64,000 nt of DNA from contig NZ_PVUE01000008.1 of NCBI RefSeq assembly GCF_003003235.1, positions 143,876-207,875 of the forward strand, in the 5' to 3' direction. The notes below the pieces were generated by a model. That model did not search any database and had not been told where the DNA came from. It was given only the letters and a program-made list of their open reading frames with translations. How positions within the stretch are numbered: position 1 is the first letter of the stretch; each line of letters starts with the position of its first letter. The translations under genes and the position numbers were made by a program. The DNA comes from Antricoccus suffuscus (GTDB lineage Bacteria; Actinomycetota; Actinomycetes; Mycobacteriales; Antricoccaceae). Of this stretch, positions 37,543 to 45,445 are shown one piece after another.

Positions 37543-38430
37543 ATGCAGTTGTTTCTGCAACAACTGATGGATGGCATCGCCACCGGAGCGTTGTATGGCG
37601 CGATGGCGCTGAGCATTGTGCTGGTCTATCGCGCCTCTGGCATCGTCAACTTCGCACAGGGCGAGATGGCTATGTTCGCCGCGTTTATCGCGTGGCAGGC
37701 GTATGCGTGGGGCGTGCCGTTGTGGCTCGCGATCGTGATCGCGATGATCATCGCCTTCATCGGCGGTGCACTCGCCGAGCGTTTGCTCATTCGGCCGTTC
37801 GGCACCGAGAAATCCGGCCACCTCCCGCTCATCATCGTGACCCTCGGGCTGATGCTGATGCTCAACAGCGGCGCAGCGTGGATCTGGGGCTACCTGACCA
37901 AGGAGGTACCGCCCGTCTACGGCTCGGGTGGTCTATCGATCGCCGGTGCGTCGATCTCGCGACAGGGCCTCGGCATCATCCTGACCGTGGCCGTCGGTGC
38001 TGGCCTGCTGTTCTTCTTGTTTCAGAGGACCAAGCTTGGCCTCACGATGCGTGCGGCGGCGAGCAATCCCGAATCGGCAAGGCTTTCTGGGGTGCCGGTG
38101 GGCCGGATGCTCCTATTTGGGTGGGGTCTGGCGGCAGCTGTCGGTGCGCTGGTCGGCGCACTCGTTGCTCCGCAGCTGTTTCTGCAGCCCAACATGATGG
38201 CCTCGCTGCTGCTATATGCCTTCGCTGCGGCTACGCTCGGCGGTTTTGATAGCCCAGTCGGCGCATTGGTCGGTGGGCTGGTCGTCGGTGTCTCGGAGAA
38301 CCTTGCCGGCACCTATATTCCATTCATTGGTAACGAGTTCAAGCAGGCTGTCGCGTTGGTCATCATCATGGCGGTGCTTCTGTTGAAGCCTGAAGGCTTG
38401 TTCGGCGCGAAGACGGTGACGCGGGTATGA
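37543..38430 (+). CDS. ABC transporter permease, LivH type
   Basis: A 295-residue membrane protein with about eight hydrophobic segments and LivH hallmarks: LQQLMDGIATGALYGAMALSIVLVYRASG, NFAQGEMAMFAAF, and the ATPase-contact loop GLTMRAAASNPESARLSGVPVGRM. AGGAAGGAG precedes ATG 37543. Its stop overlaps livM by ATGA. Confidence 0.93.
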   Translation: MQLFLQQLMDGIATGALYGAMALSIVLVYRASGIVNFAQGEMAMFAAFIAWQAYAWGVPLWLAIVIAMIIAFIGGALAERLLIRPFGTEKSGHLPLIIVTLGLMLMLNSGAAWIWGYLTKEVPPVYGSGGLSIAGASISRQGLGIILTVAVGAGLLFFLFQRTKLGLTMRAAASNPESARLSGVPVGRMLLFGWGLAAAVGALVGALVAPQLFLQPNMMASLLLYAFAAATLGGFDSPVGALVGGLVVGVSENLAGTYIPFIGNEFKQAVALVIIMAVLLLKPEGLFGAKTVTRV

Positions 38431-39536
38431 GTCTCGATACGGATCTCAAGCAAGATGACACGAGTGGCCCGGGAGTCGAAAGTGCCGCTCCGCGGGGAGG
38501 GCTAAGGGGCCGTTTCAAGTCGTTGCGCGTCGTACAGGCGCCCCTCGACGCACCGACCTGGCTGCGATGGTCAGTGTTTGCTCTCGTCATAGTCGTCGCG
38601 GTAGCGATACCACTGAACTCACCGACGTACGTCAATTTCGACCTCAGCATGGTGATGATCTATGCGATCGTCGGAATGGGACTCAACCTGCTGACCGGGT
38701 TTAACGGTCAGATATCCCTGGGGCACAGCGCATTTTTCGCTACTGGCGCATACATAGCGGCTGTCCTCATCAAAGATGGCTGGCAATATTTGCTCGTGCT
38801 TCCGGTTGCCCTGGTCGTCTGCTTCATACTTGGTTATCTATTCGGCCTGCCCGCGCTGCGGTTACGCGGCCTTCAGCTGGCTCTTGTCACGTTGGCGCTT
38901 GCGATCATCACGCCGGCGTTAATTAAGCGGCTGGATGGCATTACCAAGGGCCAAGAAGGAATCAACATCTTCCTGAAGGACCCGCCGGTCTGGACCGGAT
39001 TGGCCACCGATCAGTGGGTCTACCTGATCTGCCTTGTTGCGGTGGTCATCGCCTGGATCGTCACGCGCCGGATATCGACGGGTCGGGTGGGCCGCTCATT
39101 GATCGCGATCCGCGATAATGAGCTCGTATCGCAGACGCTTGGCGTGCGCAGTTCGCGGACGAAGACCGCGATCTTTGCCCTCAGCGCGGCTTACGCCGGT
39201 CTTGCGGGTGTGCTCTACACCTATGTCGTGCAGTTCGTCGGGCCGGACTCTTTTGGTATCGCGCTCGCAATTGCGTTCATCTCGATCGTCGTGGTCGGCG
39301 GCCTCGGAACCGTGAGCGGCGCAATCTTCGGTGCGTTCTTCATCCAGTACGTGCCGACTTGGACCGCCAGCATCGGCGACTCGGCGGCTGGCTTTGTCTA
39401 CGGGTTTGCGTTGGTGCTGTTCATGTTCGTAATGCCGTTTGGCATCGCTGGGCTGGTGCGCGCGGTGCTGCGGCCGCTCGTGCGTCGAATTCCGGGTCGG
39501 CGCTCGGATCTGACGCAGTCCGCGAAGACCGGCTAA
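38427..39536 (+). CDS. ABC transporter permease, LivM type
   Basis: A 369-residue membrane protein with the LivM marks GMGLNLLTGFNGQISLGHSAFFATGAY and GRSLIAIRDNELVSQTLGVRSSRTK. A hydrophilic N-terminal extension of about 50 residues precedes the first membrane segment, longer than in enteric LivM. It completes the importer. A hairpin and an acyl-CoA ligase gene follow. Confidence 0.92.
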   Translation: MSLDTDLKQDDTSGPGVESAAPRGGLRGRFKSLRVVQAPLDAPTWLRWSVFALVIVVAVAIPLNSPTYVNFDLSMVMIYAIVGMGLNLLTGFNGQISLGHSAFFATGAYIAAVLIKDGWQYLLVLPVALVVCFILGYLFGLPALRLRGLQLALVTLALAIITPALIKRLDGITKGQEGINIFLKDPPVWTGLATDQWVYLICLVAVVIAWIVTRRISTGRVGRSLIAIRDNELVSQTLGVRSSRTKTAIFALSAAYAGLAGVLYTYVVQFVGPDSFGIALAIAFISIVVVGGLGTVSGAIFGAFFIQYVPTWTASIGDSAAGFVYGFALVLFMFVMPFGIAGLVRAVLRPLVRRIPGRRSDLTQSAKTG

Positions 39537-39607
39537 TTACATACAATCGACGTATGTCGCGAAAAATAAGTTGACCTAGATTCGGCATAACCTTGATTTC
39601 GCCACTC

Positions 39608-39648
39608 GGCGACCGATAGATTGCACACAAAGTGCGATATCGGTCGCC
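39608..39648. promoter_or_regulatory. Large inverted repeat before acyl-CoA ligase gene
   Basis: Arms GGCGACCGATA (39608-39618) and TATCGGTCGCC (39638-39648) pair perfectly over 11 bases. Inside are GCAC (39623-39626) and GTGC (39632-39635) around a five-base loop. No T-run follows, so it is a poor rho-independent terminator. It ends 25 bases before the ligase start and close to where a promoter would sit, so it may be an operator, an RNA processing stem or a leader structure. Confidence 0.55.
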
Positions 39649-39672
39649 GGTTCGGTCAAGGGGAGTCTCGGC

Positions 39673-41217
39673 ATGCTGTTTAGTGATGTATTGCGCCGCA
39701 ACGCAACACGCACACCGCAAAATAACGCGTTACTGATGGCCGACGGATCTGGCTCTCGGACGTTCAAGGAGCTTTACGAGCGGTCCAACCGTCTTGCCAA
39801 TGCGCTCAGTGGCCTGGCCGCTCCCGGCGACCGGATCGCGATTCTGTCGGAAAACAATCTCGAGTACGTCGAGGCCTACTACGGCGTTCCTTCGGCAGGT
39901 ATGGCGCTCACGATGCTCAATTACCGCCTGCATCCCAAGGAATGGGTCTGGATTCTCAATGATTCCGGAGCACGCGTGCTGTTGGTCGAACAGGCCTATT
40001 TGGAGGCGATCGCGGACTATCGATCCGAGTTGACGAGTATTGAGCACATCATCGTCATCGGTTCGGGAGCAACCGGCATGCGCACCTACGAGGACCTTGT
40101 CGGCGCCGCATCTCCGGTGCTCGATCCGGTCCAGGTCAGCGATGACGACGTCGCCTGGCTGCTATACACGAGCGGCACCACAGGGCACCCTAAGGGTGCG
40201 CAGCTCACGCACCGCAACCTCAACACCGCGCTGCTGCAGTCGGTGCTTGAATACGATCCCACTGAGCAAACCAGTTTTCTCAACGCAATGCCGCTGTGTC
40301 ATGTGTCTGGATATCTCACCCCGATGCATCAGTTCTACGGCGGATCGGTCCTGATGATGGCCGGCTGGGATCCAGAGTCGTGGATGCAGATCGTGCAGGA
40401 GCATCGGGTCACTAGTGGTGGTTTCGCCCCCACCATGATGTCGATGTTGCTGGCGCACCCAAAGATCAATGACTACGACCTGACCAGTCTGGAATGGATG
40501 GGGTACGGCGCTTCGAAGATTCCGGCCGACGTCCTGCGCCGCACGATCGATCGGTTTGGTCCGATCGTGTACGCCGGCATGGGGATGACCGAGCTCAGCG
40601 GCAACATGCTTACCCTCGACAAGGCCGCGCACATTCGGGCGGCTAACGGCGAGGAACACTTGCTCGATGCAGTCGGCAAGCCGATGGCGCTGGTCGACAT
40701 CCGAGTGGTCCGCCCGGACGGAACCGACTGCGCGTACGGCGAAATCGGCGAGATCGTCGTACAGGGCGATCAGGTGACGGTCGGTTACATCGGCAACCCC
40801 GAGGCGACCGAAGAAGCCTTCGCCGGCGGATGGTTCCACACCGGCGATCTCGCGCGAATGGACGAAGAAGGCTTCTTCTACATCGTCGACCGCGCCAAGG
40901 ACATGATCATTACCGGCGGTGAAAACGTCTACTCGACCGAGGTCGAGAACGCGATCTACGAGCATCCGGCGGTCTCGGAGGCCGCCGTGATCGGAATCCC
41001 AGACGAGACGTGGGGAGAGCGCGTCACGGCCGTCGTCGTACGCCGCGAAGGTGCGCGCGTGTCTGTCGACGAGATCGTGGCGCAGTGCAAGGCGCAGCTC
41101 GCGGGCTTCAAGCAGCCGCGCGACGTGATGTTTCTCGATGAGCTGCCCAAGACGGTCAGCGGCAAAATCCGCAAGAACGTGCTCCGCGAGCGGTTCGCCA
41201 ACGACAAGGAGAGTTGA
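39673..41217 (+). CDS. Fatty-acid--CoA ligase (AMP-forming)
   Basis: A 514-residue ANL ligase starting at ATG 39673 with AAGGGGAG about eight bases upstream. Motifs: YTSGTTGHPKGAQLTHRNLN, the A5-like YAGMGMTELSGNM, GWFHTGDLARMDEEGFFYIVDRAKDMI and catalytic Lys in PKTVSGKIRKN. It follows the Liv-type importer and overlaps the SMP-30 gene by one base, suggesting that the imported acid is CoA-activated on entry. Confidence 0.92.
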   Translation: MLFSDVLRRNATRTPQNNALLMADGSGSRTFKELYERSNRLANALSGLAAPGDRIAILSENNLEYVEAYYGVPSAGMALTMLNYRLHPKEWVWILNDSGARVLLVEQAYLEAIADYRSELTSIEHIIVIGSGATGMRTYEDLVGAASPVLDPVQVSDDDVAWLLYTSGTTGHPKGAQLTHRNLNTALLQSVLEYDPTEQTSFLNAMPLCHVSGYLTPMHQFYGGSVLMMAGWDPESWMQIVQEHRVTSGGFAPTMMSMLLAHPKINDYDLTSLEWMGYGASKIPADVLRRTIDRFGPIVYAGMGMTELSGNMLTLDKAAHIRAANGEEHLLDAVGKPMALVDIRVVRPDGTDCAYGEIGEIVVQGDQVTVGYIGNPEATEEAFAGGWFHTGDLARMDEEGFFYIVDRAKDMIITGGENVYSTEVENAIYEHPAVSEAAVIGIPDETWGERVTAVVVRREGARVSVDEIVAQCKAQLAGFKQPRDVMFLDELPKTVSGKIRKNVLRERFANDKES

Positions 41218-42161
41218 TGATGACCTTTAGCGTGCTTGCCACCGGGCTGATGTTTCCGGAAGGCCCGGTCGTGCTGCCAGGCGGAGACGTGCTTGTGGTG
41301 GAGATCCACCGCGGCACGCTCACCCGAATCACGCCCGATGGCGGGGTCAGTGTCGTGGCCGAGGTCGGCGGCGGGCCTAACGGTGCCGCGCTCGGGCCGG
41401 ACGGCCGGATCTATATCGCCAACTGCGGTGGCCTCCAGCGTTTCGAGGTCGGCGGCTATATCTTCGCCGGAGGTATTCCGGAAGACTACGAGGGTGGCAG
41501 CATCCAGGCGGTCGACCTGGGCACCGGCGAGGTCGAGACGATCTACAAGACTGCGGGCGACGTACCGCTGCGCGGGCCCAACGACATCGTGTTCGACGCG
41601 GCAGGCGGCTTCTATTTCACCGACTATGGCAAGAGTGACGGTGTCACTGGGGATCGCGGCCGGCTCTACTACGCGACGCCCGACGGTGCGTCGATCCGAA
41701 TGATTGCCGCGGGCATGGAAGGGCCCAACGGGATCGGCCTGTCGCCTGACGGCGCGCGTCTCTATGTCAGCGAGACAATGACTGCCCGCGTCTGGTGGTG
41801 GGACGTCACCGGGCCTGGACAGATCACCGGCGGCAAGTCGCTCGGCGGTTCAGGCGGCGGCAACTTCCTTTACAGCCCAAGCGAATTCATCAACTTCGAC
41901 TCGCTAGGGGTCGAGGCTAGCGGTAACGTTTGCGTCGCCTCGATGGTGCGTCCGGGCATTTCGGTCATCGGCCCAGACGGTGATCTCGTAGAGTTTGTCG
42001 ATATTGACACTGACGGAGATCCAGGCATCACCAACATCTGCTGGGGCGGCAAGGACATGAAGACTGCATACATCACGGCATCGAGCACCGGAAAGTTGCT
42101 CAAGATGGACTGGCCGCGGCCGGGGGCGTTGCTCAACTTCGCGTCGGAGGCGTCGAAGTGA
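41217..42161 (+). CDS. SMP-30/gluconolactonase-type beta-propeller hydrolase
   Basis: A 314-residue protein starting at ATG 41217 (or 41220), directly at the ligase stop with AGGAG upstream. It has the six-bladed propeller marks: LMFPEGPVVLPGGDVLVVE with the metal-binding Glu, RGPNDIVFDAAGGFYFTDYG with the metal-binding Asn, and GMEGPNGIGLSPDGARLYVSET. These calcium-type lactonases open sugar or aromatic-derived lactones. The context suggests a lactone intermediate in the degradation of the imported acid. Confidence 0.9.
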   Translation: MMTFSVLATGLMFPEGPVVLPGGDVLVVEIHRGTLTRITPDGGVSVVAEVGGGPNGAALGPDGRIYIANCGGLQRFEVGGYIFAGGIPEDYEGGSIQAVDLGTGEVETIYKTAGDVPLRGPNDIVFDAAGGFYFTDYGKSDGVTGDRGRLYYATPDGASIRMIAAGMEGPNGIGLSPDGARLYVSETMTARVWWWDVTGPGQITGGKSLGGSGGGNFLYSPSEFINFDSLGVEASGNVCVASMVRPGISVIGPDGDLVEFVDIDTDGDPGITNICWGGKDMKTAYITASSTGKLLKMDWPRPGALLNFASEASK

Positions 42162-42532
42162 CCGCGATCGCCGCGCTCGCGGATAAGTTCTTCGAGGCGA
42201 TCAAGACCGGCGACCTCGCGGTCCTAGACGAGCTCTACAGTCCGGACGTATCCGTTTGGCACAACTACGACGAAGTCAATCAAAACCGCGAAGAGAGCAA
42301 GCGCACGCTGTCATGGCTGAACAGGAAGGCGGGCCCACTGCGGTACGTCGACATCCGCCGTGTAGTGCTCGAGGACGGGTTTGTCCAGCAACACGTAGTC
42401 GAGCTGGGCGGGATCGCCGAAGGCCTGCGGATGCCGGCAATGTTGCGTGTCTACTGTGACGGCCGCCAGATCCACCGGATCGAAGAGTATGTGGATCCCG
42501 GACCGCTCAACGCGAAGCTGGCGGCACGCTAG
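42158..42532 (+). CDS. NTF2-like (SnoaL-type) protein
   Basis: A 124-residue protein starting at GTG 42158, overlapping the SMP-30 stop by four bases, with GGAGG upstream. It reads as an NTF2-like fold: LADKFFEAIKTGDLAVLDELYSPDVSVWHNYDEV, a central helix (SKRTLSWLNRKA) and a C-terminal sheet ending in RIEEYVDPGPL. The buried His/Asp pair needed for isomerase or dehydratase chemistry could be H37 with nearby acids, but this is a guess. It is coupled to the catabolic unit. Confidence 0.8.
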   Translation: MTAIAALADKFFEAIKTGDLAVLDELYSPDVSVWHNYDEVNQNREESKRTLSWLNRKAGPLRYVDIRRVVLEDGFVQQHVVELGGIAEGLRMPAMLRVYCDGRQIHRIEEYVDPGPLNAKLAAR

Positions 42533-42535
42533 GGA

Positions 42536-43249
42536 GTGGCTACCAACCGAGGCAATACGCAGTCGGCGTACGCCCAGATCCGCCGGGCGATTGTTGAGGG
42601 ACGCTACAAGCCAGGTCAGCGGCTGATAGAGCAGCGGATCGCCGAGGAGTTCGAGCTGTCCCGCACGCCCGTCCGTGAATCGCTGCGCAGACTCGAAGCC
42701 GAAGGACTCGTTGTCAGCATTCCGAACCGCGGCTCGGTTGTGCGGTCGGTGTCGATCGAAGAGATTTCAGACCTGTATGGGCTGCGCGCGCGGCTCGAGG
42801 CGTACGCCGCTGAGCTCGCCGCCGAACGGTTTGAAGATGAGCATCTGAGCCGTATGGACGAAGGGATCTCGCGGTTCGGCAAGGCATTGAAGTCCTTGCG
42901 AGGCGCCGATCTCGCAGGTCTTCGCGTGCTGAACGAGGCCAATAGCCAGATCCACGGCGCGATCATGGACGCCGCGCGAAATGACCGTCTGGCGCAGCTG
43001 CTGGCCCGCACTGTCGATGTTCCGCTGGTATTTCAGGCATTTCGCCAGTTCCAAGGAGGGCAGCGGGCGCGCTCACACCTGTTTCATCAACTGATCCGGG
43101 ATGCGATCAGTGGGCGTGATGGACCGCGGGCGGCGGCACTCATGACCGAACATGTGCTGCAGGGTCGAGATGTGTTGCTTGCGCACCTCAATGACAATCC
43201 TGATGTGGTCGACGACATCTTCGGCGATTACACGCTCGGGGATTCCTGA
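42536..43249 (+). CDS. GntR-family regulator with FCD domain
   Basis: A 237-residue repressor-type protein starting at GTG 42536, three bases after the previous stop. N-terminal winged helix: AYAQIRRAIVEGRYKPGQRLIEQRIAEEF and SRTPVRESLRRLEAEGLVV (residues about 10-70). The FCD ligand domain follows (about 80-225), with SISDLYGLRARLEAYAAELAAER-like helices and metal-site His candidates (H140-type in IHGAIMDAARND, H190-type in RSHLFHQLIRD, H210-type in MTEHVLQGRD). It ends the Liv-ligase-lactonase unit and probably controls it in response to an acid ligand. Confidence 0.9.
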   Translation: MATNRGNTQSAYAQIRRAIVEGRYKPGQRLIEQRIAEEFELSRTPVRESLRRLEAEGLVVSIPNRGSVVRSVSIEEISDLYGLRARLEAYAAELAAERFEDEHLSRMDEGISRFGKALKSLRGADLAGLRVLNEANSQIHGAIMDAARNDRLAQLLARTVDVPLVFQAFRQFQGGQRARSHLFHQLIRDAISGRDGPRAAALMTEHVLQGRDVLLAHLNDNPDVVDDIFGDYTLGDS

Positions 43250-43260
43250 CAGCTCGCCGG

Positions 43261-43896
43261 TCACGCGATCCCGAGTGCGCCGATCGTCAGCTCGTTGAGG
43301 GTGTGCAGAACCTCGTTGTCGTCGATGTCCTCGCCGACCACGAACTGCAGGGTGAGAGTTCGATCGACCATCGAGGCGATCGCGAACGCCGCGATCCAGG
43401 GATCGATTTTGGTGCTAACCAAGCCTTGCTCCTGCCAGTGCTCGATTGCAGCGGAGCTTCGCGCGGCGTTGATCCGGCGATGGCCGTTGCGCAGTTCTCG
43501 GAAATCCGGATCGATCTGCTCCACTTGCTCGATGATCGCCATCAGCGCTGCGTTACGTTTGTAGTTTTCGTAGTAGATCCGGTTGGAGCGCTCCAGCCGC
43601 TCGCGTGGGCTCTTCGCCGGGTCCTGATGCTCGGCGGCCGGGTCTTCGCGAAACATCTCCTCGAATAGCTCGGAAGCGACCTCCATAAAGATCGCTTCCT
43701 TAGAAGGAAAGTGCGAGTAGAACGTCCCGTAGGCCACCTTTGCCGCGCGGGCGATCGAGGCGATCCGCGCATTGATGAACCCCTCTGTTTCGAACACCTC
43801 GCGCGCGGCCGACACCAACCGCGCGCGTGTCTTCGCACCGCGTTCGGTGACCGGTGGGGTCGGGGTGTTCTTACGTGCCGGACGCCCTCTGGGCAT
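43261..43896 (-). CDS. TetR-family transcriptional regulator
   Basis: ATG 43896, with AAGGAG nine bases upstream, gives 211 residues; the longer frame to 43956 is rejected. The N-terminus is basic (MPRGRPARKNTPTPP), then the TetR helix-turn-helix RLVSAAREVFETEGFINARIASIARAAKVAYGTFYSHFPSKEAIF. The C-terminal ligand domain is helical. It is divergent from the VOC-family gene and a perfect inverted repeat at 43991-44008 lies between them, the likely operator for both. Confidence 0.9.
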   Translation of the reverse strand: MPRGRPARKNTPTPPVTERGAKTRARLVSAAREVFETEGFINARIASIARAAKVAYGTFYSHFPSKEAIFMEVASELFEEMFREDPAAEHQDPAKSPRERLERSNRIYYENYKRNAALMAIIEQVEQIDPDFRELRNGHRRINAARSSAAIEHWQEQGLVSTKIDPWIAAFAIASMVDRTLTLQFVVGEDIDDNEVLHTLNELTIGALGIA

Positions 43897-43990
43897 GTAC
43901 TGGTGCTCCTTTGCTGCGCCGTGGAATCGCGCATTCGCTAGACCTTGCCTCGTCACGGTGTTGCTGTCATAGTAGAGGTACCAAACCTGA

Positions 43991-44008
43991 TATGACTGTC
44001 AAGTCATA
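43991..44008. promoter_or_regulatory. TetR-type operator candidate
   Basis: TATGACT (43991-43997), four bases, then AGTCATA (44002-44008) form a perfect seven-pair inverted repeat between the divergent TetR gene and the VOC-family gene. It is 25 bases upstream of ATG 44033. Autoregulation of the TetR gene and repression of the VOC operon are the natural reading. Confidence 0.6.
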
Positions 44009-44032
44009 AATTCGTCCTGGAGGGAACAACAG

Positions 44033-44599
44033 ATGAGTACCGAGGAAAAGGACTTCGCGGTCAATGGCATCAACCATCTCGCTCTGGTGTGCTCTAACAT
44101 GCAGCGCACTGTCGAGTTCTACTCCGACAAACTGGGATTCCCGCTGATCAAGACGGTGGAGCTCCCGGGTGGGGCGGGGCAGCATTTCTTCTTCGACATC
44201 GGCGGCGGCAACCACCTTGCGTTCTTCTGGTTCTCTAAGGCGACTGCTGCGGTACCCGGCGTATCGGCGCCTGTCGGTCTGCCTGGCATCGACGACATCA
44301 CCAGCGCGATCGGATCGATGAACCACGTCGCGTTCAACATTTCACTGGACAAGTTCGACGAGTACCAGGAGAAGCTCAAGGCGAAGGGCATCAAGACCGG
44401 TGTCATCCTCAATCACGACGACAGCCCGTCGACGGTGGCACGCGAGATGCACCCTGGTGTATTCGTGCGGTCGCTGTACTTCATGGATCCCGATGGCATC
44501 GTTCTCGAGTTCGCCTGCTACACAAGGGAACTCACTGCTGCCGATGTCCGTCACGCGCCTGCCGGTGAGGCGACCATCTCTGAGACTGTGACGGCGTAA
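44033..44599 (+). CDS. VOC-superfamily (glyoxalase/extradiol dioxygenase-like) protein
   Basis: A 188-residue protein starting at ATG 44033 with GGAGGG upstream. Two beta-alpha-beta-beta-beta units: GINHLALVCSNMQRTVEFYSDKLGFPL and IGSMNHVAFNISLDKFDEYQEKL, ending in SLYFMDPDGIVLEFACY. Likely metal ligands are the two His of NHLAL and NHVAF and the Glu of VLEFAC, in the order expected for VOC metalloenzymes. Its reaction is unknown; ring cleavage or a lyase step would fit the neighbouring catabolic genes. It is under the TetR-type operator at 43991-44008. Confidence 0.87.
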   Translation: MSTEEKDFAVNGINHLALVCSNMQRTVEFYSDKLGFPLIKTVELPGGAGQHFFFDIGGGNHLAFFWFSKATAAVPGVSAPVGLPGIDDITSAIGSMNHVAFNISLDKFDEYQEKLKAKGIKTGVILNHDDSPSTVAREMHPGVFVRSLYFMDPDGIVLEFACYTRELTAADVRHAPAGEATISETVTA

Positions 44600-44626
44600 C
44601 CCCGACGACGTAGGACAGGAGCACAC

Positions 44627-45286
44627 ATGCCACGGTTGCGCCAAGTGCCACGGGCCGAAGCAACAAACGAGACCGTCATCTCCATGTACGACAAGCTGTT
44701 CGGCCCCGATCGGGACCCGGTTGCCGAGCCTGGGACCGCGACCGGTACGCCGGGGGACTGGTGGACTGTCTACGCACTTGTGCCCGACGTACTCAAGCAC
44801 GCGGCACGCGGCTTCGCGCTGTACGGAAGTCCCGACCGACTGCTGAGCCCGGTGCTTCGCGAACTCGCCCAAACTCGTGCGGGATGGGTCGTCGGCAGTC
44901 AGTTTGTCTTCTCGCAACACGTGAAGTCATGCCGCAAGGCCGGTATCTCGCAGGAGCAGATCGACGCGATCCCTAGCTGGGGCATCGCTGACTGCTTCAG
45001 CCCGGTCGAGCGCGCCGTACTCGCGTACGCCGACGCGTTAGCGATCCAGGGCGGCCGCGTGGCGGATAGCTTGTTTGCCGCGCTCAAGTCTCATCTGAGC
45101 GATGAGGAGATCCTGGAGCTCACCTACATCACGACTCTCTACATCGCGCATGCGATCACGACTCGTGCGTTGCGGCTTGAGTTCGATGATCGTGACGACC
45201 CGATTGTCGAGGTGCCGGCACCTGAGGGCGACGGCGCATTTGACGTAGGTGGCTCGATCGCGCTCACCGAAGGTAACCGCTCCTAG
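44627..45286 (+). CDS. Carboxymuconolactone decarboxylase / AhpD-like protein
   Basis: A 219-residue helical protein of the CMD family: LSPVLRELAQTRAGWVVGSQFVFSQHVKSCRKAGISQEQIDAI is the core repeat, followed by SPVERAVLAYADALAIQGGRVADSLFAALKSHLSDEEILELTYITTLYIAHAITTRALRLEF. The two redox Cys of AhpD (CxxC before the His) are replaced: the segment reads SQFVFSQH, with one Cys after the His (VKSCRKAG). A peroxidase role is therefore unlikely; a decarboxylase-like or structural role is more plausible. Second gene of the VOC unit. Confidence 0.85.
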   Translation: MPRLRQVPRAEATNETVISMYDKLFGPDRDPVAEPGTATGTPGDWWTVYALVPDVLKHAARGFALYGSPDRLLSPVLRELAQTRAGWVVGSQFVFSQHVKSCRKAGISQEQIDAIPSWGIADCFSPVERAVLAYADALAIQGGRVADSLFAALKSHLSDEEILELTYITTLYIAHAITTRALRLEFDDRDDPIVEVPAPEGDGAFDVGGSIALTEGNRS

Positions 45287-45318
45287 CGCTCGATCCCGGA
45301 CCATCGGACGTTTCGACG

Positions 45319-45383
45319 ATCCGCGACTTTGTCCCGCACCATCCGTGAATTCGTGACGGATGGTGCGGGATTTTGTGACGGAT
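45319..45383 (+). repeat. Intergenic inverted-repeat element, copy 2
   Basis: Perfect 15-base arms TCCCGCACCATCCGT (45332-45346) and ACGGATGGTGCGGGA (45356-45370) flank a nine-base loop. Beyond them ATCCGcgAC (45319-45327) and GTgacGGAT (45375-45383) extend the pairing imperfectly across a T-rich internal loop. The right arm and tail recur at 14991-15023. The TTTT at 45371-45374 could also let it act as a terminator for the CMD-like gene. It looks like a small non-coding repeat element. Confidence 0.65.
45332..45374 (+). terminator. Probable terminator hairpin after CMD-like gene
   Basis: The 15-pair G+C-rich stem followed at once by TTTT lies 46 bases after the CMD-like stop and ahead of the next gene start at 45446. 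The T-run is short, so termination strength is uncertain. It is the core of the repeat element listed separately. Confidence 0.5.
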
Positions 45384-45445
45384 GGGCAGGGACTATGTGA
45401 CGAATCGTGGGGTGCAAGGATGGAGGTCCTACCTGAGGAGTCCCG

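Noticed and set aside
45371..45374. Repeat element at 45.3 kb as a small RNA gene
   Set aside because: A 15-pair stem next to a short T-run is explained as well by termination or by a repeat element; there is no promoter evidence for an RNA of its own.
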